64,000 nt of DNA from Puniceibacterium sp. IMCC21224 (GTDB taxonomy: Bacteria > Pseudomonadota > Alphaproteobacteria > Rhodobacterales > Rhodobacteraceae), in the NCBI RefSeq assembly GCF_001038505.1, contig NZ_LDPY01000001.1, forward strand, positions 2,914,001-2,978,000, written 5' to 3'. Shown here piece by piece: positions 1 through 10,144 of the stretch. A model generated the notes under the pieces. It did no database searches, was not told the DNA's origin, and worked only from the letters and a program-made list of their open reading frames with translations. Position 1 is the stretch's first letter, and the number at the start of each line of letters is the position of its first letter. A program made the translations under genes and the position numbers.

Positions 1-1398
1 AACGCCGCGGTCGATCTCGTCAAAGATCATCGTCAGCCCATCGGTGCGCTGACCAGAAAGACAGACCTTGAGCGCCAGCAAAAAACGGCTCAACTCACCA
101 CCCGAGGCGATCTTGGCCAGCGGCCCCGAAGGCGCGCCAGGGTTGGTGGCCACCTGAAACGCCACGGCGTCCACCCCCTCGGGACCCGCAGGGCCCGGTG
201 TCAATTCGGTCCGAAACACCGCCCGCTCCATCTTGAGCGGCGCAAGTTCGGCTGAAACCGCCGCGTCCAAGCGCCCTGCGGCGTCGCTTCGGGCACGGGT
301 CAGTGCTGCCGCCGCGCTATCGTATCGCTGTTGTGCCCCGAGCAATGCAGCCCGCAGCCCGGCGAGATCCTCGGCACCGCGATCCAGCGCGGCCAGCTTG
401 TCCCGCAATCCGATGGCGAACGTCCCCAGCTCGTCCGCTGTCACCCCGTGCTTTCGCGCCATCGCACGTATTGCAAACAGCCGCTCTTCGGTATCTTCCA
501 GCGCGCGGGCGTCAAAGCTAAGGTGATCGAGGCTGCGCTCGACCCCCGAAACCGCATCGCTCAGCTCTGCCATGGCGCGTTCAAGCGCGCTCAGCGCCCC
601 GTCCAGCGCCCCTTCGGCACGGTCTGCGACACCTTCGAGCCAGCGCAGCGCGTCGCCCATCGACATCTCGGCCCCATCCGACAGCGCGGAATAGGCACGG
701 GTGATATCCTCGCGGATCTTCTCGGCGCCCTGCATCCGGCGGCGTGCGACATCCAGAACCGCCTCTTCACCCGGCTGTGGGTCAAGCTTGTCCAACTCGG
801 CCACCGCATGGCGCAGAAACTCTTCTTCGGCCTGCACGGCGGCCAGCGCCGCCTCACCCGCTGTCAGGGCCTTGTTGGCGCGGGCCAGATCGGTCCAGGC
901 GCTGCGCACTTCGGTCAGTTCCGCGCCCACCCCCGCGTAGGTGTCCAGCAACAGCCGGTGGCCGCGCGGGTTCAGCAGGCCGCGATCATCGTGCTGGCCA
1001 TGTAACTCGACCAGCGTTTCGGACAGGGTACGCAGCACATCACCCGAACAGCGCCGGTCGTTGACCCAAGCGGTCTTGCGACCCTCGGCGGTGTTGACGC
1101 GGCGCAGGATCAGCTCTTCGCCATCGCCCTCCCCCCCTCCGGGCAGACCCGCCTCGGACAGGACCGCGCGGGCCGGATGGTTTGGCCCAAGATCGAACAC
1201 CGCAGTGACCTCGCCTTGGGCGGCACCGCTGCGCACCAGTTCAGCACGCCCGCGCCAGCCCAGCACAAACCCAAGCGAATCCAATAGGATGGATTTGCCC
1301 GCGCCGGTTTCACCAGTGAGAACATTTAGGCCCGGCTGAAAGGCAAGGTCCAGCCGGTCGATAATCAGCATGTCGCGAATCTCAAGCGCGCGCAGCAT
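1..1398 (-). CDS. recN: DNA repair protein RecN, 3' end cut off by window edge
   Basis: RecN is an SMC-like ATPase that helps double-strand break repair. The ATG at 1396-1398 gives a protein beginning MLRALEIRDML, with a Walker A motif GETGAGKS at about residues 29-36. The left edge of the window encodes LSGQ followed by a Walker B-like MIFDEID, so the C-terminal ATPase half is present up to just past Walker B. 466 codons are visible; the family is about 550 residues, so roughly the last 85 are missing. The middle is rich in Ala, Leu, Glu and Arg, as expected for the coiled coil. It lies directly downstream of bamD (42 bases apart), the usual end of the alphaproteobacterial dcw/bam block. The 5' end is complete. 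Confidence 0.95.
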   Translation of the reverse strand, partial: MLRALEIRDMLIIDRLDLAFQPGLNVLTGETGAGKSILLDSLGFVLGWRGRAELVRSGAAQGEVTAVFDLGPNHPARAVLSEAGLPGGGEGDGEELILRRVNTAEGRKTAWVNDRRCSGDVLRTLSETLVELHGQHDDRGLLNPRGHRLLLDTYAGVGAELTEVRSAWTDLARANKALTAGEAALAAVQAEEEFLRHAVAELDKLDPQPGEEAVLDVARRRMQGAEKIREDITRAYSALSDGAEMSMGDALRWLEGVADRAEGALDGALSALERAMAELSDAVSGVERSLDHLSFDARALEDTEERLFAIRAMARKHGVTADELGTFAIGLRDKLAALDRGAEDLAGLRAALLGAQQRYDSAAAALTRARSDAAGRLDAAVSAELAPLKMERAVFRTELTPGPAGPEGVDAVAFQVATNPGAPSGPLAKIASGGELSRFLLALKVCLSGQRTDGLTMIFDEIDRGV

Positions 1399-1440
1399 CT
1401 GACGACTCCCTGGGGTGGTGGGGTGCCCCCCTACCGATGC

Positions 1441-2295
1441 CTACAACCATTCGCCTTTAACCATCTGGCGGTAGATCTGGCTAAGCCAGTTGTCGCCTCT
1501 CGCCTCAAGCTTGAGTCCGGCGCTGGTCAGCAATTTATAGCTGTCCTGATACCATTCGGTACCCTGAAAATTATAGCCCAGGATGGCACCAGCGGTCTGC
1601 GCCTCGTCCGTCAGGCCCAGCGACAGATACGCCTCAACCAGACGATGCAGCGCTTCGGCGGTGTGGGTTGTGGTCTGGAAATCCTCAACCACAACGCGGA
1701 ACCGGTTGATCGCGGCGCCAAAGTGGTCACGACGCAGGTAATAGCGGCCGATTTCCATTTCCTTGCCCGCAAGGTGATCAAAGGCGAGGTCGAATTTCAG
1801 AATCGACGAGCGCGCATATTCGCTGTCGGGATAGCGTTCGATCACCGTGCGCAGGGATTGCAGCGCCTGGAATGTCAGGCCCTGATCACGACCAACCTCC
1901 TCGATTTGGTCATAGTACGACAGCGCCAGCAGATACTGCGCATAGGCGGCATCGTCATCCAGCGGGTAGAAGTCGATGTAGCGCTGCGCCGCAGAACGGC
2001 TGTTCTCGTAATCTTTGTCGCGGTGATAGGAAAACGCCTGCATGATCAGCGCACGTTTGGCCCAGTCGGAATAGGGATACAACCGCTCGATCTCTGAGAA
2101 GTAGAACGCGGCATCTTCGGCTTTGTTGCGCTCAAGCTCAAATTCGCCTCGGCCAAATATCTGTTCTGCGGTGAAATTTTCCAATTGCTGCGAATTACTG
2201 CTGAGCGAGACCGTTTGCCCACCGCCGCAGCCCGACACCATCAGGGCCAGTACAACTGCTCCGATCAAACCGCGTCGCGACCTGTCGCCTGCCAT
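1441..2295 (-). CDS. bamD: Outer membrane assembly lipoprotein BamD
   Basis: 284 residues. BamD is the essential lipoprotein of the BAM complex, which inserts beta-barrel proteins into the outer membrane. A short basic N-terminus, a hydrophobic stretch and a lipobox V-S-G-C with the lipidated Cys at about residue 23 are visible, and no other export signal is needed. The rest is a string of TPR-like helices (for example the segments beginning NKAEDAAFYFSEIERLYP and DSEYARSSILKFDLA). Length fits the family. It sits between lpxC and recN on the same strand, a conserved order in Rhodobacterales, and probably shares transcription with lpxC. Start is the ATG at 2293-2295. Confidence 0.95.
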   Translation of the reverse strand: MAGDRSRRGLIGAVVLALMVSGCGGGQTVSLSSNSQQLENFTAEQIFGRGEFELERNKAEDAAFYFSEIERLYPYSDWAKRALIMQAFSYHRDKDYENSRSAAQRYIDFYPLDDDAAYAQYLLALSYYDQIEEVGRDQGLTFQALQSLRTVIERYPDSEYARSSILKFDLAFDHLAGKEMEIGRYYLRRDHFGAAINRFRVVVEDFQTTTHTAEALHRLVEAYLSLGLTDEAQTAGAILGYNFQGTEWYQDSYKLLTSAGLKLEARGDNWLSQIYRQMVKGEWL

Positions 2296-2450
2296 GCCTG
2301 CTCACCTCAATTGCGCTTTCACGGGGCGTTTACCCCATTCTTTGCCCCGGTCCTAGCACAGAAATTTCCGGTGCAAAACGCCTTTGCGCCATTTCGCGCG
2401 CCGGGCTTGCAAGTCGGCCTCAGCCAGAGAAGGAGAGCACCATTTTGTGA

Positions 2451-3389
2451 TCAGGCGACGGCCGGGATCTCGTGCTGATCCACACCCGCTCCGGGCAGGC
2501 GCGCCGCCGTGTTTGCAGTGCTTTCAATCATGCGGAATGCACCGGGGGTCGCAAATACCGCACGCAGCAGGTTGTTGGTCATCGCGTGTCCGGCCTTGTG
2601 GCCAGTATAATGACCGATGATCGGCGCACCAGCCAATGCCAGATCGCCAAGTGCATCAAGCATCTTGTGACGCACGGCTTCGTCAGTGTGACGCAGGCCA
2701 CCCGGGCTAAGCACCTTGTCGCCATCCACCACAACCGCATTTTCCAGCGTCCCGCCAAGGGCAAGGCCCTGCGAACGCATCATGTCCACATCCGCCTGGC
2801 GGCAGAAGGTGCGGCTGTCGCAGAGTTCACGCACAAAAGTCCCGTTGGCAAGGTTCAGAACCTTACGTTGCGATCCGATTGCAGCGTCGGCAAAGTCGAT
2901 GTGGAAATCCATGGTCAGACCACCCAGCCCCAACCCTTCGGGTGCCGGGCTCAGCCGCGCCCAGCCCGATGCGGTACGCACTTCGACCGTGGTCAGCATT
3001 TCGATCACACGCACCGGAGCACCCAGTACCCGAACACCACGCGCGAGGATTCCCCGCACAAATGGCGCGGATGACCCGTCAAGGATCGGCACTTCGGGAC
3101 CGTCAATTTCGATCAGGGCGTTGTGAATGCCACAGCCCACCAGCGCGGCCATGACATGTTCAATGGTCGAGACCGAAACTCCGGCCCGGTTCACGATCCG
3201 GGTACAGAGCGGCGACTGCTCAACAACGTCCCAGCGGGCCGGGACCAGAGTGTCACCAAAGATGATGTCTGTACGTTTGAACCAGACACCATGCTCTGCC
3301 GAGGCAGGACGGATCGTCAAACGCGCAGGGCGGCCCGAGTGGAGGCCGGTGCCCTGAAATGTGATCGCGGATCTGATTGTGGTCTGCAC
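2451..3389 (-). CDS. lpxC: UDP-3-O-acyl-N-acetylglucosamine deacetylase LpxC
   Basis: 312 residues. LpxC is the zinc deacetylase that commits UDP-acyl-GlcNAc to lipid A synthesis. The zinc-site and catalytic landmarks are present: the IEHVMAAL segment (first His ligand), HKMLDALGD (His and Asp ligands) and the later GHKAGHAMTNN segment with the catalytic His. The best start is a GTG at 3387-3389, because no upstream ATG exists in frame and a GAGG ribosome site lies about 8 bases before it. It follows ftsZ in the dcw order but is separated by a 403-base gap containing a terminator for ftsZ, so it probably has its own promoter. Confidence 0.95.
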   Translation of the reverse strand: MQTTIRSAITFQGTGLHSGRPARLTIRPASAEHGVWFKRTDIIFGDTLVPARWDVVEQSPLCTRIVNRAGVSVSTIEHVMAALVGCGIHNALIEIDGPEVPILDGSSAPFVRGILARGVRVLGAPVRVIEMLTTVEVRTASGWARLSPAPEGLGLGGLTMDFHIDFADAAIGSQRKVLNLANGTFVRELCDSRTFCRQADVDMMRSQGLALGGTLENAVVVDGDKVLSPGGLRHTDEAVRHKMLDALGDLALAGAPIIGHYTGHKAGHAMTNNLLRAVFATPGAFRMIESTANTAARLPGAGVDQHEIPAVA

Positions 3390-3792
3390 GGTCTTACCTC
3401 ACTCATTGCGAAAAGGTTAACGCCCTTTCGCTTGCCAATGAGATACGAGCTTGGCGCAGCGGTCTCAAATCAAAGATTGTAACGGACTGAAACATCGTGA
3501 TGAGCAGGTCGGCGGAGCCGCGCCGAGTTTGATTTTTATTGTTTAATGCCAATTAGATATCCCGATGAAAGACGCTGCGTCAAATGCCGTGACATTCCTG
3601 TTTTGATCACCCTGAAAGGCGAGCTTGCCGTCAACATTTCACGCCGCAATGGCCGGAAACGTGTGGTCTGTCGCTGCGATGCAGCGTCACAAATTCCTGA
3701 ATCAGACAAAAAAACGCCCCCTCCGGATGGAGAGGGCGTTCTGCCTTGGGTCCCTGGAGGGGATCAGTTCTTATGCGTCCCGTGCGACGTGA
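3390..3792. other. Intergenic region between ftsZ and lpxC
   Basis: 403 bases without a gene. It holds the ftsZ terminator at 3708-3740 and, closer to lpxC, an AT-richer stretch (about 3470-3560) that would suit an lpxC promoter. I could not fix -35/-10 boxes with confidence. Short reading frames here have no ribosome site or recognisable product. Confidence 0.6.
3708..3740 (-). terminator. Rho-independent terminator of ftsZ
   Basis: Inverted repeat with arms AACGCCC (3713-3719) and GGGCGTT (3734-3740), extended inward by CTCC/GGAG across one mismatch, with a small GGAT-type loop. On the minus strand the stem is followed by seven T (3708-3714 read in reverse). It lies about 50 bases past the ftsZ stop, so it closes the dcw transcript. 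Confidence 0.85.
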
Positions 3793-5442
3793 TCAGTTGG
3801 CCTGGCGACGCAGAAAGGCTGGAATCTCGATCCGTTCCTGTTCGGGATCGGGCTCTGCGTCGATCATCGGATCGGGCTTGCGGGCCTGTACCGGCGGTTG
3901 CTGGCGACGCGGCGCAGGCGCCTCGGTCCCGTGGCCAGTCATGCGATTGATCAGCGAGTTGATGCCAAAGCGCGGCTTGTCGCCATCCATTGCTTCTTGC
4001 TCGGCCGTCGGAGCTGCACTGCGCGCTGCGGCAACGCCGGGTTGACGTTGCTGCGCCCGGGCCGCCAGTGCGGCTTGATGCAGGCGCGCCATAGCTTCGG
4101 GCGACGGGGTGCCTGGGGCAGGTGCGCGTGGCGCGACAAAAGTTTCAGGCTCGGCCTCGATTTCCGCGCGTGGCTGAAACTGCGCGATCTGCGGCTTGTA
4201 GACCGGGGGCGGCAGGCCATCGTCGCCCTGCGCGGCATCATAGCGGTCGTCATCGTCGAACAGGGTTTCCGAAACTTCTTCGCTCCGCTGGACTTCTGCC
4301 TCTTGGAACAGCGACGGTTCCTCGTCCTCATAGGTCACTTCGGGTGCACGGGCCGCAACTGCGGGCTGCGGTGCTGGTTTGGCGACGGGCTTTGGCGCTG
4401 GGGCAGCTTCGCCTGCGTTCTGGCTCAGCGGCTGGGCCAGACTGCGGCGCGGCACCGGCATCTCGGTGTTTACATCGACGGCGTCGATCCCAGTGGCCAC
4501 AACGCTGACGCGCATCCGGCCTTCCATCGAATTGTCGAGCGTCGAACCCACGATGATATTGGCATCCGGGTCCACTTCTTCGCGGATCCGGTTGGCCGCT
4601 TCGTCGATTTCGAACAGCGTGACGTCGAGCGATCCGGTGATGTTGATCAGAACACCCTTGGCCCCACGCAGGCTGATTTCGTCCAGCAGCGGGTTGGCGA
4701 TGGCCTTTTCAGCGGCCTGGATCGCGCGATCTTCGCCCTCGGCCTCGCCCGTGCCCATCATGGCTTTGCCCATCTCGTCCATCACTGCGCGCACGTCAGC
4801 AAAGTCGAGGTTGATCATGCCCGGACGCACCATCAGGTCGGTCACACCTTTGACGCCCTGATACAGCACGTCATCCGCTAGGCTGAATGCCTCGGTAAAG
4901 GTGGTTTTTTCGTTGGCCAGCCGGAACAGGTTCTGGTTCGGAATGATAATCAGCGTATCGACGACCTTTTGCAGCGCCTCGACGCCGTCCTCGGCCTGCT
5001 TCATCCGCTTATTGCCCTCAAACTGAAAGGGCTTGGTCACGACACCAACGGTCAGCACACCCAGTTCACGCGCAGCCTGTGCAATGATCGGTGCGGCACC
5101 TGTCCCGGTGCCCCCGCCCATGCCAGCCGTGATGAAACACATATGCGCGCCGGCCAGATGGTCGACGATCTGTTCGATGCTCTCTTCGGCGGCGGCGGCC
5201 CCAACGCTTGCGCGGGCCCCTGCACCCAGACCTTCGGTGACTTTAACACCTAGCTGGACTTTACTGGTCGACCGGGACTGCTGAAGTGCCTGAGCGTCCG
5301 TATTGGCGACGACAAAATCGACCCCGTCGAGCTCTTTCTCGATCATGTTGTTGACCGCGTTACCGCCAGCGCCACCTACGCCAAACACCGTGATACGGGG
5401 TCTCAGATCGTCATGTCCGGGCACCGAAAGGTTCAATGTCAT
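3793..5442 (-). CDS. ftsZ: Cell division protein FtsZ
   Basis: 549 residues. FtsZ is the tubulin-like GTPase that forms the division ring. The N-terminal glycine loop [10 protein letters not shown] (about 21-30), the tubulin signature GGGTGTGAA (109-117) and the T7 loop NLDFADV (211-217) are all intact, so GTP binding and assembly-coupled hydrolysis should work. The C-terminal portion, from about residue 335 to 530, is a long low-complexity linker rich in Pro, Ala, Glu and Gln, which explains the length compared with about 390 in enterics and is typical of Alphaproteobacteria. It ends in a conserved-type tail ([10 protein letters not shown]) that binds FtsA and other partners. Single ftsZ in the window; last gene of the cluster before a strong terminator. 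Confidence 0.98.
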   Translation of the reverse strand: MTLNLSVPGHDDLRPRITVFGVGGAGGNAVNNMIEKELDGVDFVVANTDAQALQQSRSTSKVQLGVKVTEGLGAGARASVGAAAAEESIEQIVDHLAGAHMCFITAGMGGGTGTGAAPIIAQAARELGVLTVGVVTKPFQFEGNKRMKQAEDGVEALQKVVDTLIIIPNQNLFRLANEKTTFTEAFSLADDVLYQGVKGVTDLMVRPGMINLDFADVRAVMDEMGKAMMGTGEAEGEDRAIQAAEKAIANPLLDEISLRGAKGVLINITGSLDVTLFEIDEAANRIREEVDPDANIIVGSTLDNSMEGRMRVSVVATGIDAVDVNTEMPVPRRSLAQPLSQNAGEAAPAPKPVAKPAPQPAVAARAPEVTYEDEEPSLFQEAEVQRSEEVSETLFDDDDRYDAAQGDDGLPPPVYKPQIAQFQPRAEIEAEPETFVAPRAPAPGTPSPEAMARLHQAALAARAQQRQPGVAAARSAAPTAEQEAMDGDKPRFGINSLINRMTGHGTEAPAPRRQQPPVQARKPDPMIDAEPDPEQERIEIPAFLRRQAN

Positions 5443-5615
5443 TGCTCTGTCCGCCTGCTGTTATGGCCTGTTTCAGGCCCTTTTTGCGCCTATTCCCGCC
5501 AAGTATTACCGTTTCGTTAGCAACACGTCACCCAAAAAACGTGCTATTTCCACCAAATATGGCAATTAATTGGCCTTTGTACGCGGGATTTCGCCAACAA
5601 GCCAATATATTGCGT

Positions 5616-6950
5616 TTACCAGTTGTCCCGGAACCATTTCACCGCCCGCTTGAGAGACCGGGCCGGGTACCTCTCAACCGGTATTTCAAAATCCCACCAT
5701 TCGTCCTGTGGATGCGCCGCAAAGAGGCAAAGCCCCACGGCGCTGGCAAATCCCGGCCCCGTCGCAGCCTGCGGCAGCCCGTGCACGCGCAGCGGACGGC
5801 CCAGCCGGACCTGATGGCCGAGGATCTTGGATGCAAGGCCATCAAGGCCGGGGATCTGACTGCCCCCGCCGGTCAGAACGATCTGCTGACTGGGAAGATG
5901 TTCAAACCCGGCAGCGTCCAGACGGGCGCGGACATCCTCAAGGATCTCTTCGACGCGGGGGCGCATGATCCCGATCAGCTCGGCACGGCTGACGGTGCGG
6001 CGGTCGTGGTGCCAGTCGCCAGTGTCGCCGCCGATCTCGATCATCTCGCGGTCATCCATCCCGGTAGCGACAACGCCGCCGTAGAATGTCTTGATCCGTT
6101 CGGCCACGGCCATGGGCACCTGAAGCCCCATTGAGATGTCGCCGGTGACGTGATCCCCGCCCATGCGCACAGCATCGGCATAGATCATGTGTTTTTTCAT
6201 AAAGATCGACACGCCGGTCGCGCCGCCGCCCAGATCAATGCAGGCCGCGCCCAGCTCTTGTTCGTCCTCGACCAGCGCCGAGACGCCGCTGACATAGGCC
6301 GAAGAGGCGATGCCGGCCAGCTCCAGATCGCAGCGTTTGACACAATAGGCGAGGTTCTGAACCGCCAGCCCATCCACCGTCAGCATATGCATGTCGGTCG
6401 ACAGGTTCTGGCCGATCTGGCCGCGCGGATCCGCCAACCCGGAGCGATGGTCCAGCGCAAAGTTCACCGGCTGCGCGTGCAGCACCTCGCGACCGTGGCC
6501 AAAGTCGGGCACGTCGCAGGCTGACAACACGCGGGCGATATCCTGTTCGGATACGGTGGTCTCTTCGATTTCGACCTTACCCTCAAGGCCGTAAGACCGC
6601 GGATCAGCCCCCGAAAAACAGGCGATAACATGATCGACCCGGATCTGTGCCATCTTCTGCGCTGCCTGCACGGCGGTGCGGATAGCACGCTCGGTTTCGC
6701 CCATAGCGTCGATTTCGCCAAACCGCACACCACGCGACCGGGTGGTGGCCGCGCCGATGACGCGAAACCCGGACTGCCCGGCGAGACTGCCGATGCCGTC
6801 GTTTTCCCCGGCGCGTTCGTTGCCGTCAAAGCGCAGTACCAGACAGGCGATCTTGGACGATCCGACATCCAGAATCGCGATGACGCCCCGCTGCATCGCT
6901 GCACGGCGCATGTTGCGCATCGCGCGCTGGCTTTCATAGAGCTCGATCAT
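5616..6950 (-). CDS. ftsA: Cell division protein FtsA
   Basis: 444 residues. FtsA is the actin-fold protein that tethers FtsZ to the inner membrane. The first nucleotide-binding segment AILDVGSSKIACLVLRFDG is near residue 25 and the second phosphate loop DLGGGATGVS is in the middle; the C-terminal segment SLKRAVKWFRDNW looks like the amphipathic membrane-targeting helix. The start at 6948-6950 lies 3 bases after the ftsQ stop; a second ATG ten codons later is possible. A 173-base gap separates ftsA from ftsZ, enough for a separate ftsZ promoter, though I could not identify one. Confidence 0.97.
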   Translation of the reverse strand: MIELYESQRAMRNMRRAAMQRGVIAILDVGSSKIACLVLRFDGNERAGENDGIGSLAGQSGFRVIGAATTRSRGVRFGEIDAMGETERAIRTAVQAAQKMAQIRVDHVIACFSGADPRSYGLEGKVEIEETTVSEQDIARVLSACDVPDFGHGREVLHAQPVNFALDHRSGLADPRGQIGQNLSTDMHMLTVDGLAVQNLAYCVKRCDLELAGIASSAYVSGVSALVEDEQELGAACIDLGGGATGVSIFMKKHMIYADAVRMGGDHVTGDISMGLQVPMAVAERIKTFYGGVVATGMDDREMIEIGGDTGDWHHDRRTVSRAELIGIMRPRVEEILEDVRARLDAAGFEHLPSQQIVLTGGGSQIPGLDGLASKILGHQVRLGRPLRVHGLPQAATGPGFASAVGLCLFAAHPQDEWWDFEIPVERYPARSLKRAVKWFRDNW

Positions 6951-6953
6951 ATT

Positions 6954-7811
6954 CTACGGTTCTCCAACCTCTATCGCCTTGATACGCCACAATTCCTGCT
7001 GTGCATTATTGGTCAACCGCAGGGTCGGCCGCTGCGGCAGCCGCAGATCAACGCTCAGCAAATCGCGGTCCAGCATGTCCACCGCGTGATCCAGAGCCAT
7101 GGCGCGTTCCAGCGCCCGCACCGGGTCTTCCTCGGGCAGCAGGATGCGCTGATCGCGGTCCAGCACCAGATCCCAGCGGCGGCCACCGACCCGCACCAGA
7201 CCACGCATGCGCGACCACAGCGGCTCAGCGGCCGCCAGAAGTTCGAGCGCCTCTGGCACATTCTTGCTGGCACCGCGTCCAACAATCAGCGGCAGGGCCG
7301 GAAAATCGGTACGCGCCTGCACCGGCCCGACCTTGACTCCACTCGAATCCAGCAGCTGCAGTCCCTCGGGACCGCGCCACAGCACCACCGGCAGGCGTTC
7401 GTCCACATCGACCTGAAGCACCCCGCCCTGACGGATCCGCAGACGTGCAGATTCCACCGCGTCCAACGCAACCACCTGATCACGCATCACATCCAAGTCG
7501 AGGCCAAATGAGCTGACCGGAAACCCCACCGGCAGGATGGTCCGAATATCCGCCGCCACCCCGTCGCTTGCGCCGTCGATCGCCATCAGTTTGACCATGA
7601 ATTCCGGGCGCTGTTCGACGGCGCTGCGTGCCTCGATGATCAGATCAAGAAAGGCGTCGCGATTGTCCGGCATCGAGAACCACAGCGACGCGCCGCCAAA
7701 GGTGACAGCGAACGGCAGGCCCACGCGCAAAAATACCCGAAACAGCGGCGTCAGCATCAGCCGCTGAATGCGATACCGCAGGCGCGACGGCGCCGGGTCG
7801 CTACGGGTCAT
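6954..7811 (-). CDS. ftsQ: Cell division protein FtsQ
   Basis: 285 residues with the chosen start. FtsQ is a bitopic membrane protein that links early and late divisome parts through FtsL/FtsB. A short basic cytoplasmic part is followed by one membrane segment (around TPLFRVFLRVGLPFAVTFGGASLWF), then a POTRA domain (the GFPVSSFGLD to DERLPVVLWRG region) and a beta domain. I place the start at the ATG 7809-7811 because it overlaps the ddl stop as ATGA; a TTG at nine bases upstream has a GGAGG site at good spacing and is an alternative. Gene order ddl-ftsQ-ftsA is standard. Confidence 0.93.
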   Translation of the reverse strand: MTRSDPAPSRLRYRIQRLMLTPLFRVFLRVGLPFAVTFGGASLWFSMPDNRDAFLDLIIEARSAVEQRPEFMVKLMAIDGASDGVAADIRTILPVGFPVSSFGLDLDVMRDQVVALDAVESARLRIRQGGVLQVDVDERLPVVLWRGPEGLQLLDSSGVKVGPVQARTDFPALPLIVGRGASKNVPEALELLAAAEPLWSRMRGLVRVGGRRWDLVLDRDQRILLPEEDPVRALERAMALDHAVDMLDRDLLSVDLRLPQRPTLRLTNNAQQELWRIKAIEVGEP

Positions 7812-8722
7812 CTGTTGCAAGAGGCATCCTCCACCATCCAGGAGCACAGCGCGCCAAAGGGAATACCCGCCTCGGCACCCTGTTCAGGAGCAAGCGAGGT
7901 CGGCGTCATACCGGGTTGCGTGTTGGTCTCAAGCAGGATCAGCCCGTCCAGACCGCGACTTTCATCCCAGCGGAAATCCGTTCGGCTCAGACCACGGCAC
8001 CCGAGCGCCCGGTGCGCCCGCACCGCATAGTCGAGGCAGGCGTCAAAGATATCCTGCGGGATCTGCGCCGGGATCACGTGGCGCGATCCACCGGGCTTGT
8101 ACTTCGCATCGTAGTCGTACCAGCCGTCAGTCAGGATATCCGTCACCGTCAGCGCACGGTCGCCCATAACCGTCGTCGTCAGTTCGCGGCCCGGTGCAAA
8201 CGCCTCGACCATAACGGTTTCAGGCATGTCATCGGACAGTTGAGGCGGGCCGTTGGCCGCCTCCTGAACCAGGTAGACACCAACCGAAGACCCTTCGTTG
8301 TTGGGCTTGACCACATAGGGCGGCGGCATGACGTGACGGCTGCGCACGTCTTCGCGGCGGGCCAGCAGGCTTTCGACCACAGGAAGTCCATGGGCGCGGT
8401 AGACATCTTTCGTCCGCTCTTTGTCCATTGCCAGTGCAGACGACAGTACACCGGAATGCGTATAAGGGATGCGCAGCCATTCCAGCAGGCCCTGCACACA
8501 GCCATCTTCGCCCCAGCGCCCATGCAAAGCGTTGAACACGACGTCGGGGGCAGCGTCGGCCAGACGCTGCGCCAGATCAGGGCCGGCATCGACCTCTGTC
8601 ACGTGATAACCTTGTTCCCGCAAAGCAGCGGCGCATTCACGCCCTGAGCTTAACGACACCTCGCGCTCAGCCGAGGGTCCGCCCAACAATACCACTACTT
8701 TCGGGTGTGCCCTGCTCGACAT
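7808..8722 (-). CDS. ddl: D-alanine--D-alanine ligase
   Basis: 304 residues. Ddl makes the D-Ala-D-Ala dipeptide for peptidoglycan precursors, using ATP. It is an ATP-grasp enzyme: the N-terminal GGPSAEREVSLSSG, the central FNALHGRWGEDGCVQG, the VVKPNNEGSSVGV lysine strand and the C-terminal LLETNTQPGMT metal-binding segment are all clear. The ATG at 8720-8722 is preceded by GAGG; a TTG two codons upstream would add two residues. It overlaps ftsQ by 4 bases (ATGA), so translation is coupled. The gap to murB is about 80 bases. Confidence 0.97.
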   Translation of the reverse strand: MSSRAHPKVVVLLGGPSAEREVSLSSGRECAAALREQGYHVTEVDAGPDLAQRLADAAPDVVFNALHGRWGEDGCVQGLLEWLRIPYTHSGVLSSALAMDKERTKDVYRAHGLPVVESLLARREDVRSRHVMPPPYVVKPNNEGSSVGVYLVQEAANGPPQLSDDMPETVMVEAFAPGRELTTTVMGDRALTVTDILTDGWYDYDAKYKPGGSRHVIPAQIPQDIFDACLDYAVRAHRALGCRGLSRTDFRWDESRGLDGLILLETNTQPGMTPTSLAPEQGAEAGIPFGALCSWMVEDASCNR

Positions 8723-8804
8723 CCCCAAACCGCCTCAATGTCCCGGGTCTTTGACCCTTGTTCTTATCTGCGACCTGCCTGTGGCCGCCCTTGAGTCCGA
8801 CAAC

Positions 8805-9764
8805 TTACGCTTTTTGCTGCGCTTTTCCGGACTCTAAATCGCGCGCCGGTTCTCCGACGCGCATAATTTCCCAGTGTAACGTTATTCCACTGTGTTGGAA
8901 AACCCTTTTTATCACTTCCTCGCCCAAACCTTCGAGATCGGTCGCCGTTGCCTGTCCGGTGTTCACCAGAAAGTTGCTGTGCATCGTGCTCATCTGCGCC
9001 CCACCGCGCCGCGCGCCGCGCATCCCGGCGTCGTCGATCACCTTCCACGCCTTTAACTCATGCGTGTCATCCGCCCTGCCGGTACTGGAAAATCCGGCGG
9101 GATTGCGAAAGGTGCTGCCGGCGGTGCGCTCCTTGGTGGGTTGGCTGGCGTCGCGCCGTGCAATCTGCTGTGCCATGCGTTCGGCCAGCGCTTCGGGCTC
9201 GCCCTGCGGCGCCATGAAAGTGGCGTCAACCAGCACCCAGCCGTCGGGCAGCGTACTTTGACGATAGGCAAAGTTCAGCTCAGCGGCAGAAAGGGTAACC
9301 AATTCTCCCGCCCGGGTGACTGCTCGCGCGCTCACCAGGACATCCGCGACGTAAGAACCATAGCACCCGGCGTTCATCCGTACCGCGCCGCCGATCGCGC
9401 CGGGTATGGTACGCAAAAAGGTCAGGTCCAGCCCTGCCACCGCAGCCTGTTTCGCCACATGCGCATCCAGCGCGGCAACACCCGCCGTGACGCAACTGCC
9501 GTCGATGCTGATATCGTTAAAGCCGCGCCCCATACGGATCACCACAGCCCGGATTCCGCCATCCCGCACGATGAGGTTACTTCCGACACCCATCGGAAAA
9601 ATCTGCGTCGCAGGGTCAAGCTGACGCAGAAAGCCCCGCAAATCATCGACATCCGCAGGCTGAAACAGCCAGTCCGCAGGCCCCCCGACCCGCAGCCAGG
9701 TCAGATCAGAAAGGGGCCGGTCACGGGTCAAACGCCCGCGCACTTTGGGAAGCTGTGTGGTCAT
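8805..9764 (-). CDS. murB: UDP-N-acetylenolpyruvoylglucosamine reductase MurB
   Basis: 319 residues. MurB reduces UDP-GlcNAc-enolpyruvate to UDP-MurNAc with NADPH and FAD. The FAD-binding segments [29 protein letters not shown] and [21 protein letters not shown] are present, as is the catalytic GSTFRNP segment with the proton-donor serine. I chose the ATG at 9762-9764 because the protein then begins [18 protein letters not shown], the pattern expected in this group; ATGs at 9818 and 9830 would add 18-22 residues without recognisable content. About 120 bases separate it from the upstream DUF2484 gene. Confidence 0.95.
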   Translation of the reverse strand: MTTQLPKVRGRLTRDRPLSDLTWLRVGGPADWLFQPADVDDLRGFLRQLDPATQIFPMGVGSNLIVRDGGIRAVVIRMGRGFNDISIDGSCVTAGVAALDAHVAKQAAVAGLDLTFLRTIPGAIGGAVRMNAGCYGSYVADVLVSARAVTRAGELVTLSAAELNFAYRQSTLPDGWVLVDATFMAPQGEPEALAERMAQQIARRDASQPTKERTAGSTFRNPAGFSSTGRADDTHELKAWKVIDDAGMRGARRGGAQMSTMHSNFLVNTGQATATDLEGLGEEVIKRVFQHSGITLHWEIMRVGEPARDLESGKAQQKA

Positions 9765-9883
9765 ACCGACTGTGCTAATCTGGGCACAGTCCAGAGGCAA
9801 GAGCGCTTTGTCGCGCATCCGTTGCGACATGTGGCCCGGCCAGTTTCAAAATCCGCGACCCAAACCGTGCGACGCACAGGTGC

Positions 9884-10144
9884 TCAGGCCGCCTTATCCC
9901 GTCCCAGTCGCGCCTTGATCCACCGCGCCAGATAGCGCAGCGGCCAGCGCAGCACCGACATGCCAGCAACCAGCACGATCATTCCGATCCACGGGCCGTT
10001 CTGCCAGGTGACAAAACCCAGCAGCGGAATTCCCACCGCGATCAGGAAATAGGCGCGGGTCCAGTGGCTGTCCTTGGACGGCACCATGGCCAGTACATTC
10101 GCCGCAAGTGCCCAGACAAACGCCAGGATCAGTGACAAGGTCAT
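9884..10144 (-). CDS. DUF2484 family membrane protein, second copy
   Basis: 86 residues with two or three hydrophobic segments, so a small inner membrane protein of unknown role. The start at 10142-10144 overlaps the stop of the other DUF2484 gene as ATGA. Both proteins share a pattern: a hydrophobic N-terminus with a conserved Trp, an AMxP element after about 19 residues, and an RWPLRYL/RRPLLHL element near the C-terminus, so they look like a tandem duplication. They sit between murC and murB, where the same family is found in other Rhodobacterales, which suggests a link with the envelope but does not show function. Confidence 0.8.
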   Translation of the reverse strand: MTLSLILAFVWALAANVLAMVPSKDSHWTRAYFLIAVGIPLLGFVTWQNGPWIGMIVLVAGMSVLRWPLRYLARWIKARLGRDKAA